Assembly (NCBI GenBank): GCA_902790625.1
Contig: CADASP010000029.1
Location: forward strand, 1 to 54,341
Length of the DNA: 54,341 nt
Direction of reading: 5' to 3'
DNA from: an uncultured Prevotellaceae bacterium
Lineage (GTDB): Bacteria > Bacteroidota > Bacteroidia > Bacteroidales > Bacteroidaceae
The stretch's first letter is position 1, and the number at the start of each line of letters is the position of its first letter. Both the position numbers and the translations under genes were made by a program. The notes below the pieces were generated by a model. The model did no database searches and was not told the origin of the DNA. It was given only the letters and a program-made list of their open reading frames with translations. This document shows, piece after piece, positions 24,068-32,662 of this stretch.

Positions 24068-27000
24068 ATTTCCCAGTGAGCCATGTCGAGGTCGCCGCCC
24101 TTCATCATGAGTTCCGAGCAGTTCTCTTGAATCTTGTTCGTCAGCTCCTGGGCCTTCTTTTCATCGATGCTGTAGTAAGCCCTGACCACCGAGAACATCA
24201 CGTTGAGCTGCTTCAGGCAGTTGATGTTCTCCACCCTCAGCTCGCTGTGACCCAGCGAAAGGTAGAACTTGAAGAGCTTGTTGGCCCGCTCCCAGTAATA
24301 ATCCAGGATGACCTTTGCCTTGTCGTTCTGGCCCAAGTCGATGTAGAGCAGTGCCTCGCGGTAGCTGCTGCCGCTGCTGTAGATGGCGTCCTTGCCATCC
24401 TGATAGCCCAGGCGCTTGCCACTGATCACGCGGCTGTCGATGTCGTAGGGCACGTTGTAGGCAGGCAGCTCAGCGTCCATCTTCTCCAGTACGGCGAGAG
24501 CTTTCTCGTTCTCTCCGTCGTCCATCAGATGGCTGGCCAAGTCCACCATCAGCATGCGGTGGGTGAGGCACATGCGCATCACCGTCTCGTCGAGATAGAT
24601 GCCCTTGGTGCTCACGCCTCCAAACTTGAAGCGGTTCATCACGTTGTCGTAGGTCTTCTCCGTGTCGAAGCTGGTCATGCCAGGCACGGCCCGCCCGTCG
24701 ATGTTGGTGGTGAAGGGCGTGATGCGATAAGCCAGTCCCTCCTGCACGAAGTGGTTGCCCAGGTTCATGTAGTTGTCCTGTCCCACGGTCATGGCCACAT
24801 AGAGCGGGCGCTCCCAGTTGGTGTTGGCCAGCAGTTCGAGCATCATCAGCTTGCTCTTGTCCACGCCGCCGAGGTCGCTCAACGAGATGGCCATACGGTC
24901 GGGGATGCTGTCGCTTTGCATCATCATGCCACTGCGGCGCACGGCATCCTTGTCGATGTTGATGTAGACGGTGTCGGTGGGGATGAGAATCAGGTTGTCC
25001 TTCAGCCGATACTGTTCCGACGGTCCCATGGCCGAGAAAGCCCAGTTCAGATAGTCGCGCTGCTTATCCTTCAGCTCCTTCGAGCGCTCGTCGCGCACCC
25101 AGTACTTCAGGATGTTCTTCAGCTCGAAGGGGTCATCGCCAAACACCTTGGCCGCATCTTCGGGCGACACCTGCTGGATGGCCTTGATGGCGTACTTCAC
25201 GGTGGGGTCTATCAGCACCCAGTCGTTGGTGCCGTCGCAGTATTGGTATTTCTTCCACGTGATGGGCAGCGAGGGCGAGTCGTAGGCGGGGCGTATCATC
25301 TGGTCGATATACCAGTCGGTCTGCAGGTAGCTCAGGTTGCACACACGAGCGTCGGTGCGCACGCCCTCGGTGTCCTGGTTGTACCACAGGGGGAAGGTGT
25401 CGTTGTCGCCATTGGTGAAGATGATGGGATTGCTGGCACGGCCCAGCGAGTCGGTCTGCTGCAACGTCATCAGATAGTTCTGTCCGAAGTCGCGGCAGGT
25501 GTAGCGCCCCGAGCGGTCGTGGTCGTCCCACGTCTGCGAAGCCATCTGCAGGGGCACGATGAGGCATACCAGACCAACGATGGCAGCCAGTGCCACGCGC
25601 AGGGCTTGGGTCTTCAACTGCTTGCTGAGCAGCTTGGTGAGCCAACTGATGATGGCGGCCACGCCGATGCCACACCAGATGGCATAGGCATAGAACGAGC
25701 CGGCATAAGCATAGTCGCGCTCACGGGGTTGCAGCGGTGTCTGGTTCAGATAGACCACAATGGCCAGTCCCGTCATGAAGAACAGGAAGAACACCACCCA
25801 GAACTGCTGCACGCCCTTGCGGCCACGCCCCATGAGTTGCCAGAAGAGTCCGATGAGTCCCAAGATGAGGGGCATGCAGTAGAACACGTTGTGGCCCTTG
25901 TTGTTCTTCAGGTCGTCGGGCAGCAGCGACTGGTCGCCCAGCAGTGCATTGTCGATAAACGAGAAGCCGGTGAGGGCGTTGCCATGCTCGCGCTCGCCAT
26001 AGAGTCCCTGGATGTCGTTCTGGCGTCCGGCAAAGTTCCACAGGAAGTAGCGCCAGTACATATATCCACACTGGTAGGTGAGGAAGAAACTCAGGTTGTC
26101 CCACATCGTGGGCATCGTCACCTCCTGGCGATAGGGATAGCGCGTGGGATATTCGCTCTTCACGGTGCGGCCGCTGATGCCGCCGTGCCACGTCTTGTAG
26201 AAGCTGGCGTGGGCACTGCTATACATGCGGGGGAAGAACATGTTCTGCGCATAGAGATACTTGCCCTTCACATCGCGCTGGCGTCCGTTGATTTCGCTCT
26301 TCACCACATAGTACGAGTCGGGCTCGTCGGGCGAGCGCTTCTCCACCTTGTGATAGGTGGGGCCGTCGCTCACGAAGGCATAGTCGCCGGTCTCCTCGTC
26401 CTCGGCCAGCTCGCTGTCGAAGCCCTGTCCCCAGAGCAGCGGGCGGTAGCCATACTGGTCGCGGCTCAGATAGCTGCCCAGGGTGAAGATGTCCTCGGGC
26501 GAGTTCTGGTCCATCGGCGGGTTGGCGGCCGAGCGGATGACGATGACGGCATACGTTGAGTAGCCAATCATCAGCATGAGCATGCAGAGCAGGGTGGTGT
26601 TCTTCAGACGTGCCGACACCAGTGCCACCTTGCCGCTGCGGCGGAAGAGCACGAAGCCCACCACCGCCAGCACCACGGCTCCGATGAAGAAGGCACTCCA
26701 GCCGTAGCCGTAGAACGGTATGCCCAGCAGGCCGAAGCCCAGCAGGAAGGCGATGTTCTGGCGGCGCCAGTTCTTCTCGGTGGCGTTCTGCGTCTCATAG
26801 ATGGCCCAGATGACGCTGCCTATGAGCAGCAACAGATAGACGATGAGACCCGTGTTGAACGGCATGCCCAGCGTGTTGACGAAAAACAGCTCGAACCAGC
26901 CACCCACGGTGATGATGCCCGGCACCACGCCATAGAGCACGGCAGCCAGGATGACAAACGAGATGAGCAGTGCCACCAGCGCTCCCTTGGCGTTGGCATG

Positions 27001-27660
27001 GGGGAACCGCTTGAAATACCACACCAGCACGATGGCGGGCAGGCACAGCAGGTTGAGCAGGTGCACGCCGATGGAGAGGCCCGTCATATACATGATGAGC
27101 ACCAGCCAGCGGTCGCTATGCGGCTCGTCGGCATGCTCCTCCCACTTCAGGATGAGCCAGAACACCACGGCGGTGAAGGCCGAGGAATAGGCATAGACCT
27201 CGCCCTCGACAGCCGAGTACCAGAACGTGTCGCTGAACGTGTAGATGAGGGCACCCACCAAGCCCGATGCCTCGATGGCAATGAGCTTCCACAATGGTAT
27301 GGCGGCACCATTGTTTTCACTATTCAGTTTTTCCTCTGCACTGATGAGGAGCCTCCGCACCAGGTGGGTGATGCTCCAGAAGAGGAACAGGATACAGGCC
27401 GCCGACAGCAGCGCGCTCATCATGTTCACCATGCGCGCCACATCTGCCGGGTCGCTCACGAACTGCGAGAACAGGTTGGCCGTGAGCATGAAGAAGGGTG
27501 CGCCAGGCGGGTGGCCCACTTCCAGCTTGTAGCCGGTGGTGATAAACTCCGGACAGTCCCAGAACGAGGCTGTGGGTTCAATGGTAGAGCAATACACGAA
27601 GGCGGCGATGAAGAAGGTCAGCCAGCCCAAGAGATTGTCCACGAGACGAAACTTTTTCAT
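24064..27660 (-). CDS. DUF2723 GT-C-type membrane glycosyltransferase (TMEM260-like)
   Basis: 1198 residues. The N-terminal half has about a dozen hydrophobic segments. The first periplasmic loop carries FWDCPEFITTGYKLEVGHPP, the conserved acidic motif of this family and of GT-C O-mannosyltransferases. A second membrane block follows (about 590-740), then a long soluble helical C-terminal region (about 750-1198). Homologues include eukaryotic TMEM260, a protein O-mannosyltransferase; the bacterial substrates are not settled. A polyprenol-phosphate GT2 nearby (21730) could supply a donor, which is inference. A TAACTTTG box at 27717-27724 (minus) gives a leader of about 50 bases. Confidence 0.9.
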   Translation of the reverse strand: MKKFRLVDNLLGWLTFFIAAFVYCSTIEPTASFWDCPEFITTGYKLEVGHPPGAPFFMLTANLFSQFVSDPADVARMVNMMSALLSAACILFLFWSITHLVRRLLISAEEKLNSENNGAAIPLWKLIAIEASGLVGALIYTFSDTFWYSAVEGEVYAYSSAFTAVVFWLILKWEEHADEPHSDRWLVLIMYMTGLSIGVHLLNLLCLPAIVLVWYFKRFPHANAKGALVALLISFVILAAVLYGVVPGIITVGGWFELFFVNTLGMPFNTGLIVYLLLLIGSVIWAIYETQNATEKNWRRQNIAFLLGFGLLGIPFYGYGWSAFFIGAVVLAVVGFVLFRRSGKVALVSARLKNTTLLCMLMLMIGYSTYAVIVIRSAANPPMDQNSPEDIFTLGSYLSRDQYGYRPLLWGQGFDSELAEDEETGDYAFVSDGPTYHKVEKRSPDEPDSYYVVKSEINGRQRDVKGKYLYAQNMFFPRMYSSAHASFYKTWHGGISGRTVKSEYPTRYPYRQEVTMPTMWDNLSFFLTYQCGYMYWRYFLWNFAGRQNDIQGLYGEREHGNALTGFSFIDNALLGDQSLLPDDLKNNKGHNVFYCMPLILGLIGLFWQLMGRGRKGVQQFWVVFFLFFMTGLAIVVYLNQTPLQPRERDYAYAGSFYAYAIWCGIGVAAIISWLTKLLSKQLKTQALRVALAAIVGLVCLIVPLQMASQTWDDHDRSGRYTCRDFGQNYLMTLQQTDSLGRASNPIIFTNGDNDTFPLWYNQDTEGVRTDARVCNLSYLQTDWYIDQMIRPAYDSPSLPITWKKYQYCDGTNDWVLIDPTVKYAIKAIQQVSPEDAAKVFGDDPFELKNILKYWVRDERSKELKDKQRDYLNWAFSAMGPSEQYRLKDNLILIPTDTVYINIDKDAVRRSGMMMQSDSIPDRMAISLSDLGGVDKSKLMMLELLANTNWERPLYVAMTVGQDNYMNLGNHFVQEGLAYRITPFTTNIDGRAVPGMTSFDTEKTYDNVMNRFKFGGVSTKGIYLDETVMRMCLTHRMLMVDLASHLMDDGENEKALAVLEKMDAELPAYNVPYDIDSRVISGKRLGYQDGKDAIYSSGSSYREALLYIDLGQNDKAKVILDYYWERANKLFKFYLSLGHSELRVENINCLKQLNVMFSVVRAYYSIDEKKAQELTNKIQENCSELMMKGGDLDMAHWEM

Positions 27661-27713
27661 CTTCTAAATACCGTTTAGTTATTTGTCTTTTTGTTTTTTC
27701 TTCTCCTTACAGC

Positions 27714-27783
27714 GTGCAAAGTTACGAATAAGCGAGCGAAAAGCAAAGGAAAAACACGTTTTTCTTTGCTTTTACGAGCGAAA
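27714..27783. promoter_or_regulatory. Imperfect palindromic promoter element between divergent genes
   Basis: The left arm GTGCAAAGTTACGAATAAGC carries the DUF2723 -7 box (minus, 27717-27724). Inner arms CGAAAAGCAAAGGAAAAAC and GTTTTTCTTTGCTTTTACG pair. The distal right arm has decayed, and the divergent hydrolase uses another promoter at 27964. Same family as 9297-9382 and 46284-46367. Confidence 0.7.
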
Positions 27784-27963
27784 GTGGCTTCGGCCGTAGG
27801 CACTCTGGCGTTTTTCTTTGTCTCAATTTATTTTTGTACTGTTGCAAAACCTGCTTTATGCTGGCAAGGTAAAAATGTGGCATCAGCAGCAATCATCAGC
27901 AACCATTCGCCACAAAATCGACACAAATCAGCCCAAATGTTTGGTAGATTCAGCCGCTATGTG

Positions 27964-27971
27964 TACTTTTG
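27964..27971 (+). promoter_or_regulatory. Promoter -7 box of the C-N hydrolase gene
   Basis: TACTTTTG followed by CA, 34 bases before the ATG at 28005. Confidence 0.6.
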
Positions 27972-28004
27972 CACGCTCAAAACATATCAACAAGGTAAAA
28001 AACG

Positions 28005-29069
28005 ATGAAGAAAGTATTGAAGATTGTGCTGCTGAGCCTTCTGGCACTGGTGGTCATAGCAGGAGTGCTGATTTGGATGGAGTTTGGCTCGCTGGTGAAG
28101 GGCGCCATGTCGTGCAAGAAGCTTGATGACGGACTATACTATATGGAGTATAAAGGCGACGACGGGTTCGACGAGCTGATGAACCGCGGCGGATTCGAAT
28201 CTGCCGACCAACTGGCCAGCTACGTCGTGGAGTTCCTGTCGAAAGGGCACTACAAGCCCGAGGTGAAGCCGACGAAAGCCGACTTCGGATGCTCGGCACT
28301 GACCGTCAGCACCCCCGAGGGCGGCATACTGATGGGGCGCAACTTCGACTTTCCATCGGCCACAGGCATCATCATGCACACCATCCCCAATCGCGGCTAC
28401 GAATCGATAACCACCTTCAATGTTGACTTCTGCGGATTTGGCGAGGACTACAAGCCTGAGGGATTCAAAAACCAATATATGGCATTGGCCGGGCTCTTCG
28501 TTGCCCTCGACGGCATCAACGAGAAGGGACTGGCCATCGCCGACCTGATGGCTGGCGACGCGGCAGAGACGCATCAGCGCACCAGCAAGCCCGACCTCAC
28601 CACCACGGGTGCCATCTGCTATCTGCTGAAGAACGCGGCCTGCGTTGACGAGGCCCTGAAGCTGTTGGAGGGCATCGACATGCACTCCGACATTGGCTCG
28701 GCCCACCATTACGCCATAGCCGACGCCACGGGCAAGAGCGTGGTGGTGGAATATGTCGACAACGAGATGGTGGTGACGGCATCGCCAGCCGTGGCCAATC
28801 ATTACCTGTGCGAACAGAAATATAATGTGGGACTGATGGAGGGCGACGACCGCTACGACCGGCTCTGCCAGCAATTCGACCAGACGGATGGCGTGATGAG
28901 CGAGCAGCAGCTGACGGAAGCTATCACGGCCGTATCGCAGCCTCAGCGGGAAGGATTCCTCGGCACAGCCTGGACCATGGTGATGGACTTGAAGCACCCT
29001 TCGGTGACCTACTATGCGCGCCGACACTTCGACAAGCCATTCCAGTTCAAATTATCGCATGCGAAATAG
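28005..29069 (+). CDS. Choloylglycine-hydrolase-like Ntn C-N hydrolase
   Basis: 354 residues. An N-terminal hydrophobic helix (about 5-25) anchors or exports it. The Ntn nucleophile Cys is in DFGCSALTV (about residue 97), followed by GGILMGRNFDFP, matching the C-x-x-F...GRNxDx pattern of the linear amide hydrolases (bile salt hydrolase, penicillin V acylase, acid ceramidase-like). In the bile salt hydrolases Cys follows Met1; here about 96 residues precede it, so autocleavage before Cys would be required. NHYLCEQKYN and GTAWTMVMDL are further family segments. Substrate unknown; N-acyl amino acids or lipids are possible. Confidence 0.85.
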   Translation: MKKVLKIVLLSLLALVVIAGVLIWMEFGSLVKGAMSCKKLDDGLYYMEYKGDDGFDELMNRGGFESADQLASYVVEFLSKGHYKPEVKPTKADFGCSALTVSTPEGGILMGRNFDFPSATGIIMHTIPNRGYESITTFNVDFCGFGEDYKPEGFKNQYMALAGLFVALDGINEKGLAIADLMAGDAAETHQRTSKPDLTTTGAICYLLKNAACVDEALKLLEGIDMHSDIGSAHHYAIADATGKSVVVEYVDNEMVVTASPAVANHYLCEQKYNVGLMEGDDRYDRLCQQFDQTDGVMSEQQLTEAITAVSQPQREGFLGTAWTMVMDLKHPSVTYYARRHFDKPFQFKLSHAK

Positions 29070-29077
29070 TGCGAGCT

Positions 29078-29139
29078 GCGGTTGAAAAGATGCTTCAGCG
29101 TCTGGAATCTTCAAATAACGTCACCGTCTTTTCAACCGC
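29078..29139. repeat. Dispersed repeat F, copy 1
   Basis: GCGGTTGAAAAGATGCTTCA...GTCTTTTCAACCGC: outer arms pair (GCGGTTGAAAAGA with TCTTTTCAACCGC). Copy 2 is at 39571-39639. Confidence 0.8.
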
Positions 29140-29215
29140 AGTACGAATTATTTACGGAATCAGCAAACCATTCGCTAAAAAAGTGATGACATGCAGGTGA
29201 GCATTGTTGATGACG

Positions 29216-29380
29216 AGAGAAATGGGGTGCATTCAGGAGCGGCGGCGCACGACAAACAGGGAGCGGGAGGCACCGCCGAGGGAAAAGGGGCATGCTTTTT
29301 AGGTTGGCAGCGGGCGGGGACATGATTGGCAGCGGCCGCGAACGCCGCCAATGATGGCAGCGGCCGCTGCCAACCTAAAT
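29216..29380. repeat. Dispersed repeat G, copy 1 (about 165 bases)
   Basis: GC-rich unit containing TTGGCAGCGGCCGC, ATGATGGCAGCGGCCGCTGC and GACAAACAGGGAGCGGGAGG. A copy in inverted orientation is at 47597-47765. No reading frame of note. The two copies differ by small insertions. The rest of the gap (29070-29597) holds repeat F and the MIPS promoter. Confidence 0.85.
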
Positions 29381-29545
29381 TTATAGTTATGCCGACTGAG
29401 TCCACTCCGAAAACCAATACTGTAGCGAAAGACGACGCAGCCCTTCCCTCTCCCTTTTCACTCCCTGATATGTTAATTTTCTCTCATTTTCGCAAAGATT
29501 GTTGAAAAAGAAGGCAAGAACACCACTATATTATAAAATAAGCAG

Positions 29546-29553
29546 TACTTTTG
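29546..29553 (+). promoter_or_regulatory. Promoter -7 box of the inositol phosphate synthase gene
   Basis: TACTTTTG followed by CATTC, 44 bases before the ATG at 29598. Confidence 0.6.
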
Positions 29554-29597
29554 CATTCAGATTATAACAGACCTAAAAAAACATAACCGCAAGCAAA

Positions 29598-30926
29598 ATG
29601 AACGAAGCAAATGTGAAGCCCGCCACAGGGAAACTGGGAATCTTGGTAGTGGGTTGTGGTGCAGTGTCCACCACGTTTATGACAGGTGTGCTCCTTGCTC
29701 GCAAGGGTCTCGGAAAACCTGTTGGTTCATTCACTCAGTACGACAAAATCCGCGTGGGCGCTGGCAACCAGAAGCAGTATCTGCACGTGGGCGACATCGT
29801 GCCCCTGGCAAGCCTTGGCGACATCGTCTTCGGCTGTTGGGATGTCTATCCACAAAACGCCTATCAGGCAGCGATGTATGCCGAGGTGCTGAAAGAGAAG
29901 GACATCAACCTGGTGCGCGACGAGCTGGAGCAAATCGTTCCGATGAAAGCCGCCTTCGACAAGAACTATGCCAAGCGGCTCGACGGCGACAACGTGAAGA
30001 CGGGACTCACCCGCTGGCAGATGGTGGAAGCCCTCAGAGAGGACATCCGCCAGTTCAGGGCCGAGAAGGGCGTGGAGCGCGTGGTGGTGCTGTGGGCTGC
30101 CTCTACGGAAATCTACGTGCCCGTGGACGAACAGGTGCACTACCGCTTGGAGGCTCTTGAAGCTGCCATGAAGGCCGACGACCGCGAGCACATAGCCCCG
30201 TCGATGTGCTACGCCTATGCTGCATTGAAGGAGGGAGCACCCTTCATCATGGGCGCCCCCAACACAGCCGTGGACATCCCCGCCATGTGGCAGCTGGCCG
30301 AACAGACGAAGATGCCCATTGCCGGCAAGGACTTCAAGACAGGTCAGACGCTGGTGAAGTCGGGCTTCGCACCCATCATCGGCGTGCGCTCGCTGGGGCT
30401 CAACGGATGGTTCTCGACCAATATCCTGGGCAACCGCGACGGACTGGTGCTCGACGAGCCCGCCAACTTCCGCACCAAGGAGGTGTCGAAGCTCTCCACG
30501 CTGGAGACCATCTTGAAACCCGACTGGCAGCCCGACCTCTATGGCCACGGCAACGACGAGGATACGCAGTATTTCCACAAGGTGCGCATCAACTACTACC
30601 CGCCACGCAACGACAACAAGGAGGGCTGGGACAACATCGACATCTTCGGATGGCTGGGCTATCCGATGCAGATAAAAATCAACTTCCTATGCCGCGACTC
30701 CATCCTCGCAGCACCGCTCTGCCTGGATCTATGCCTGCTCAGCGACCTCGCCGCCCGTGCCGGCCGCTATGGCACACAGCGCTTCCTCTCGTTCTTCCTG
30801 AAGTCGCCACAACACGACTACACGGTGGGCGAGGAGCCGGTGAACAACCTCTATCAGCAATACACGATGCTGAAGAACGCCATCCGCGAGATGGGCGGCT
30901 ATGAGGCCGACGAGGAGATAGACTAA
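29598..30926 (+). CDS. myo-Inositol-1-phosphate synthase
   Basis: 442 residues, the usual length of prokaryotic MIPS. The NAD-binding Rossmann motif is VVGCGAVSTTFMTG (about 18-31); AGKDFKTGQTLVKSG holds the catalytic Lys region, and VRSLGLNGWFSTNILGNRDG is strongly conserved. It converts glucose-6-phosphate to inositol-3-phosphate (1L-numbering). In Bacteroides this feeds phosphatidylinositol and inositol-sphingolipid synthesis; the partner genes for phosphatase and CDP-alcohol transferase are not in the window. Its stop directly abuts a convergent small gene (30927). Confidence 0.94.
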   Translation: MNEANVKPATGKLGILVVGCGAVSTTFMTGVLLARKGLGKPVGSFTQYDKIRVGAGNQKQYLHVGDIVPLASLGDIVFGCWDVYPQNAYQAAMYAEVLKEKDINLVRDELEQIVPMKAAFDKNYAKRLDGDNVKTGLTRWQMVEALREDIRQFRAEKGVERVVVLWAASTEIYVPVDEQVHYRLEALEAAMKADDREHIAPSMCYAYAALKEGAPFIMGAPNTAVDIPAMWQLAEQTKMPIAGKDFKTGQTLVKSGFAPIIGVRSLGLNGWFSTNILGNRDGLVLDEPANFRTKEVSKLSTLETILKPDWQPDLYGHGNDEDTQYFHKVRINYYPPRNDNKEGWDNIDIFGWLGYPMQIKINFLCRDSILAAPLCLDLCLLSDLAARAGRYGTQRFLSFFLKSPQHDYTVGEEPVNNLYQQYTMLKNAIREMGGYEADEEID

Positions 30927-31169
30927 TCAGCAGGGCTTCACCTTCTCGGCCAAGCGGTGCTTATAGAGGAAGACGAGGCCCAGGCAAGCAGCCAAGGCAG
31001 CCAACAACAGAGGGATGCCCCAGTTCAGCAGGGGCGAACCTCCGCTGTTGGCTGCACTTTCTTCGGCATAGCGCAAGCTGTCGCCGATTTCCTCGCGAGT
31101 GACAATGGTGTCGATGACGTGCCGCGACACGCGAGGCTCTACGATAATATCTAACAATAATGACAACAT
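30927..31169 (-). CDS. Small single-pass membrane protein, unknown
   Basis: 80 residues with one strong membrane helix (about 48-68, WGIPLLLAALAACLGLVFLY), a mostly polar N-terminal part and a short Lys-rich cytoplasmic tail. Its stop begins one base after the convergent MIPS stop. It lies 30 bases after another small membrane protein gene in what may be a PorT-MFS-small protein operon. Not recognised. Confidence 0.5.
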   Translation of the reverse strand: MLSLLLDIIVEPRVSRHVIDTIVTREEIGDSLRYAEESAANSGGSPLLNWGIPLLLAALAACLGLVFLYKHRLAEKVKPC

Positions 31170-31199
31170 AATTGGTTAATGTTGGTTTATATTTTAGGG

Positions 31200-31529
31200 T
31201 TAATAAAATAGCATCATCAGCAGCAGTCCGGTGAGGAAGCTAATGGCATTGCAGAGCAGGCTGTAGAGGGAGGCTTGTTCCCAGCAATTCAGGTAGTGTT
31301 GATACCATAGCGCCTCAACGAGCACTACCAGCATTTCGCCCACCAAGACCACAAGCACTGAAAAGGCCACAAAGACCAAATAGAAGTTGAGCGACAAATT
31401 GGTGAGGATGTTCATCGCCACAGAGGCTCTGAACACCTTGCCTTGGCGCTCGCCTAAGAGCCACAGCACCCCCATCTCCACCGCAATGGTGAGCGTCAAA
31501 GCCAGCAACATGCTTCGCAACACATCCAT
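31200..31529 (-). CDS. Small membrane protein, about three helices, unknown
   Basis: 109 residues, nearly all hydrophobic: helices at about 5-25, 40-70 and 85-109. No motif recognised. It follows the MFS gene (44-base gap) on the same strand, and the gap contains CACTTCTCACTTATC-type short repeats. The open frame keeps hydrophobic coding sense throughout, which supports it being real. Confidence 0.55.
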   Translation of the reverse strand: MDVLRSMLLALTLTIAVEMGVLWLLGERQGKVFRASVAMNILTNLSLNFYLVFVAFSVLVVLVGEMLVVLVEALWYQHYLNCWEQASLYSLLCNAISFLTGLLLMMLFY

Positions 31530-31573
31530 ATCCTCTATTTGCTATTTGCCACTTCTCACTTATCACTTCTCAC

Positions 31574-32662
31574 TTAAAAAAGGTACGCCGGCATCAAGGC
31601 GGCAGCCAATAGTCCGAAGGCCAGGCCCTCATGTGCTGGCAGCACGGCATTGGCCATGTAGAGCGTCACGGGCATCGTGAGGTTAATGGCCAGCAGACCG
31701 CACATCTGCCATGCAAGGCCAGCATCGCACAACCACAAGCAAGCCCCCGTAGCCGCCACCATCAGCGTCAGTCCCCAGGCTATCCCCAGCCACTTCGCTA
31801 CCCATCCGCCCGCCATCTTGCCCGCCATGGCGGTGGCCCCGATGAGCAGCACCATGAGCGTGCTCCCATCAGTCGCCATGCTGGATGAGAAGACTCCTCC
31901 CACATACGAGCGCAACATAACAAAGAGGATGAGAGCCAAAAGGCACACAAGCCCAAGGCCCATCCAGACCCTCCCCCAACCCCTCCCTATAGGGAGGGGA
32001 GCAGATAGTTCTGCTGTCGATAATGCCGATGGCAAGTCTATATACTCCCCTCCCTCACAGGGAGGGGCGGGGGGAGGGTCTTGAGGGTTTGTTGGGGGAG
32101 AGTCAGGATGGCTTTTCATCATCATTCCTATTGCCGCCAGCAGCACATAGAGCAATGGCAATGAGCAACACACCGCGGCCACGGCCAGGCCGAAGGCTCC
32201 CGTAGAGACAAACACGCCCAGGGCGCGCATGTCGTTGCCTGTGGCAACGGCCACCACTTTCCCTCCCCACACATGAAACAACGAATTGCCAGCACCCAAC
32301 AGCAGGGCCACCACGATGAACAGCGGTAGGGTAAAAAGGTCTGTCAGTTCCATGACCGTTGACATCAGCACGGCCGCCGCCAACAAACCGCCGCTGGCCC
32401 ACACCAGCCTTCTCCCTGAAAGGAGGCACAACGGGAGGGCCTGCTTCATGCATACATCAGCCATCCATCCCGTCAGCGGCTGGGTGAGGAAGGCCATTAC
32501 ATTATATATAATGAACACATGCGTGAGGCGCATGCCCCCAGCCCGCTCGGCCAACAGATAGAGGCAGCACAGGCAGAGCGCATCCACCAAGAAATGCAAT
32601 GCAGCACATCGGCACACCAGCGGCCAAGGCAAGGTCGGTGTTCGTGTAAGACTCAAAGGCAC
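31574..32662 (-). CDS. MFS transporter carrying a palindromic-element insert
   Basis: 362 residues with two blocks of about five to six helices, as in major facilitator proteins; substrate unknown. The central cytoplasmic loop between the halves (about residues 190-233) is proline- and glycine-rich (PPPAPPCEGGEYIDLPSALS and on) and is encoded by a palindromic repeat at 31966-32081, not by transporter sequence. The start is GTG at 32662, whose first base overlaps the last base of the PorT stop (TAGTG). Frame and hydrophobic pattern are intact on both sides of the insert, so the protein is probably made. Confidence 0.8.
   Translation of the reverse strand: MPLSLTRTPTLPWPLVCRCAALHFLVDALCLCCLYLLAERAGGMRLTHVFIIYNVMAFLTQPLTGWMADVCMKQALPLCLLSGRRLVWASGGLLAAAVLMSTVMELTDLFTLPLFIVVALLLGAGNSLFHVWGGKVVAVATGNDMRALGVFVSTGAFGLAVAAVCCSLPLLYVLLAAIGMMMKSHPDSPPTNPQDPPPAPPCEGGEYIDLPSALSTAELSAPLPIGRGWGRVWMGLGLVCLLALILFVMLRSYVGGVFSSSMATDGSTLMVLLIGATAMAGKMAGGWVAKWLGIAWGLTLMVAATGACLWLCDAGLAWQMCGLLAINLTMPVTLYMANAVLPAHEGLAFGLLAAALMPAYLF
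31966..32081 (-). repeat. Palindromic element C inside the MFS gene
   Basis: Begins AGACCCTCCCCC and ends GGGGAGGGTCT (exact complements but for one base), with inner arms CCCTCCCTATAGGGAGGGG and CCCCTCCCTCACAGGGAGGGG. The core TAGTTCTGC ... GTCTATATAC matches elements A and B. Open in the host frame. Confidence 0.85.

Noticed and set aside
24076..26559. 827-codon plus-strand frame opposite the DUF2723 gene
   Set aside because: Antisense shadow: composition is rich in His, Val and Leu, without start context, promoter or family features, while the minus strand encodes a full conserved protein.
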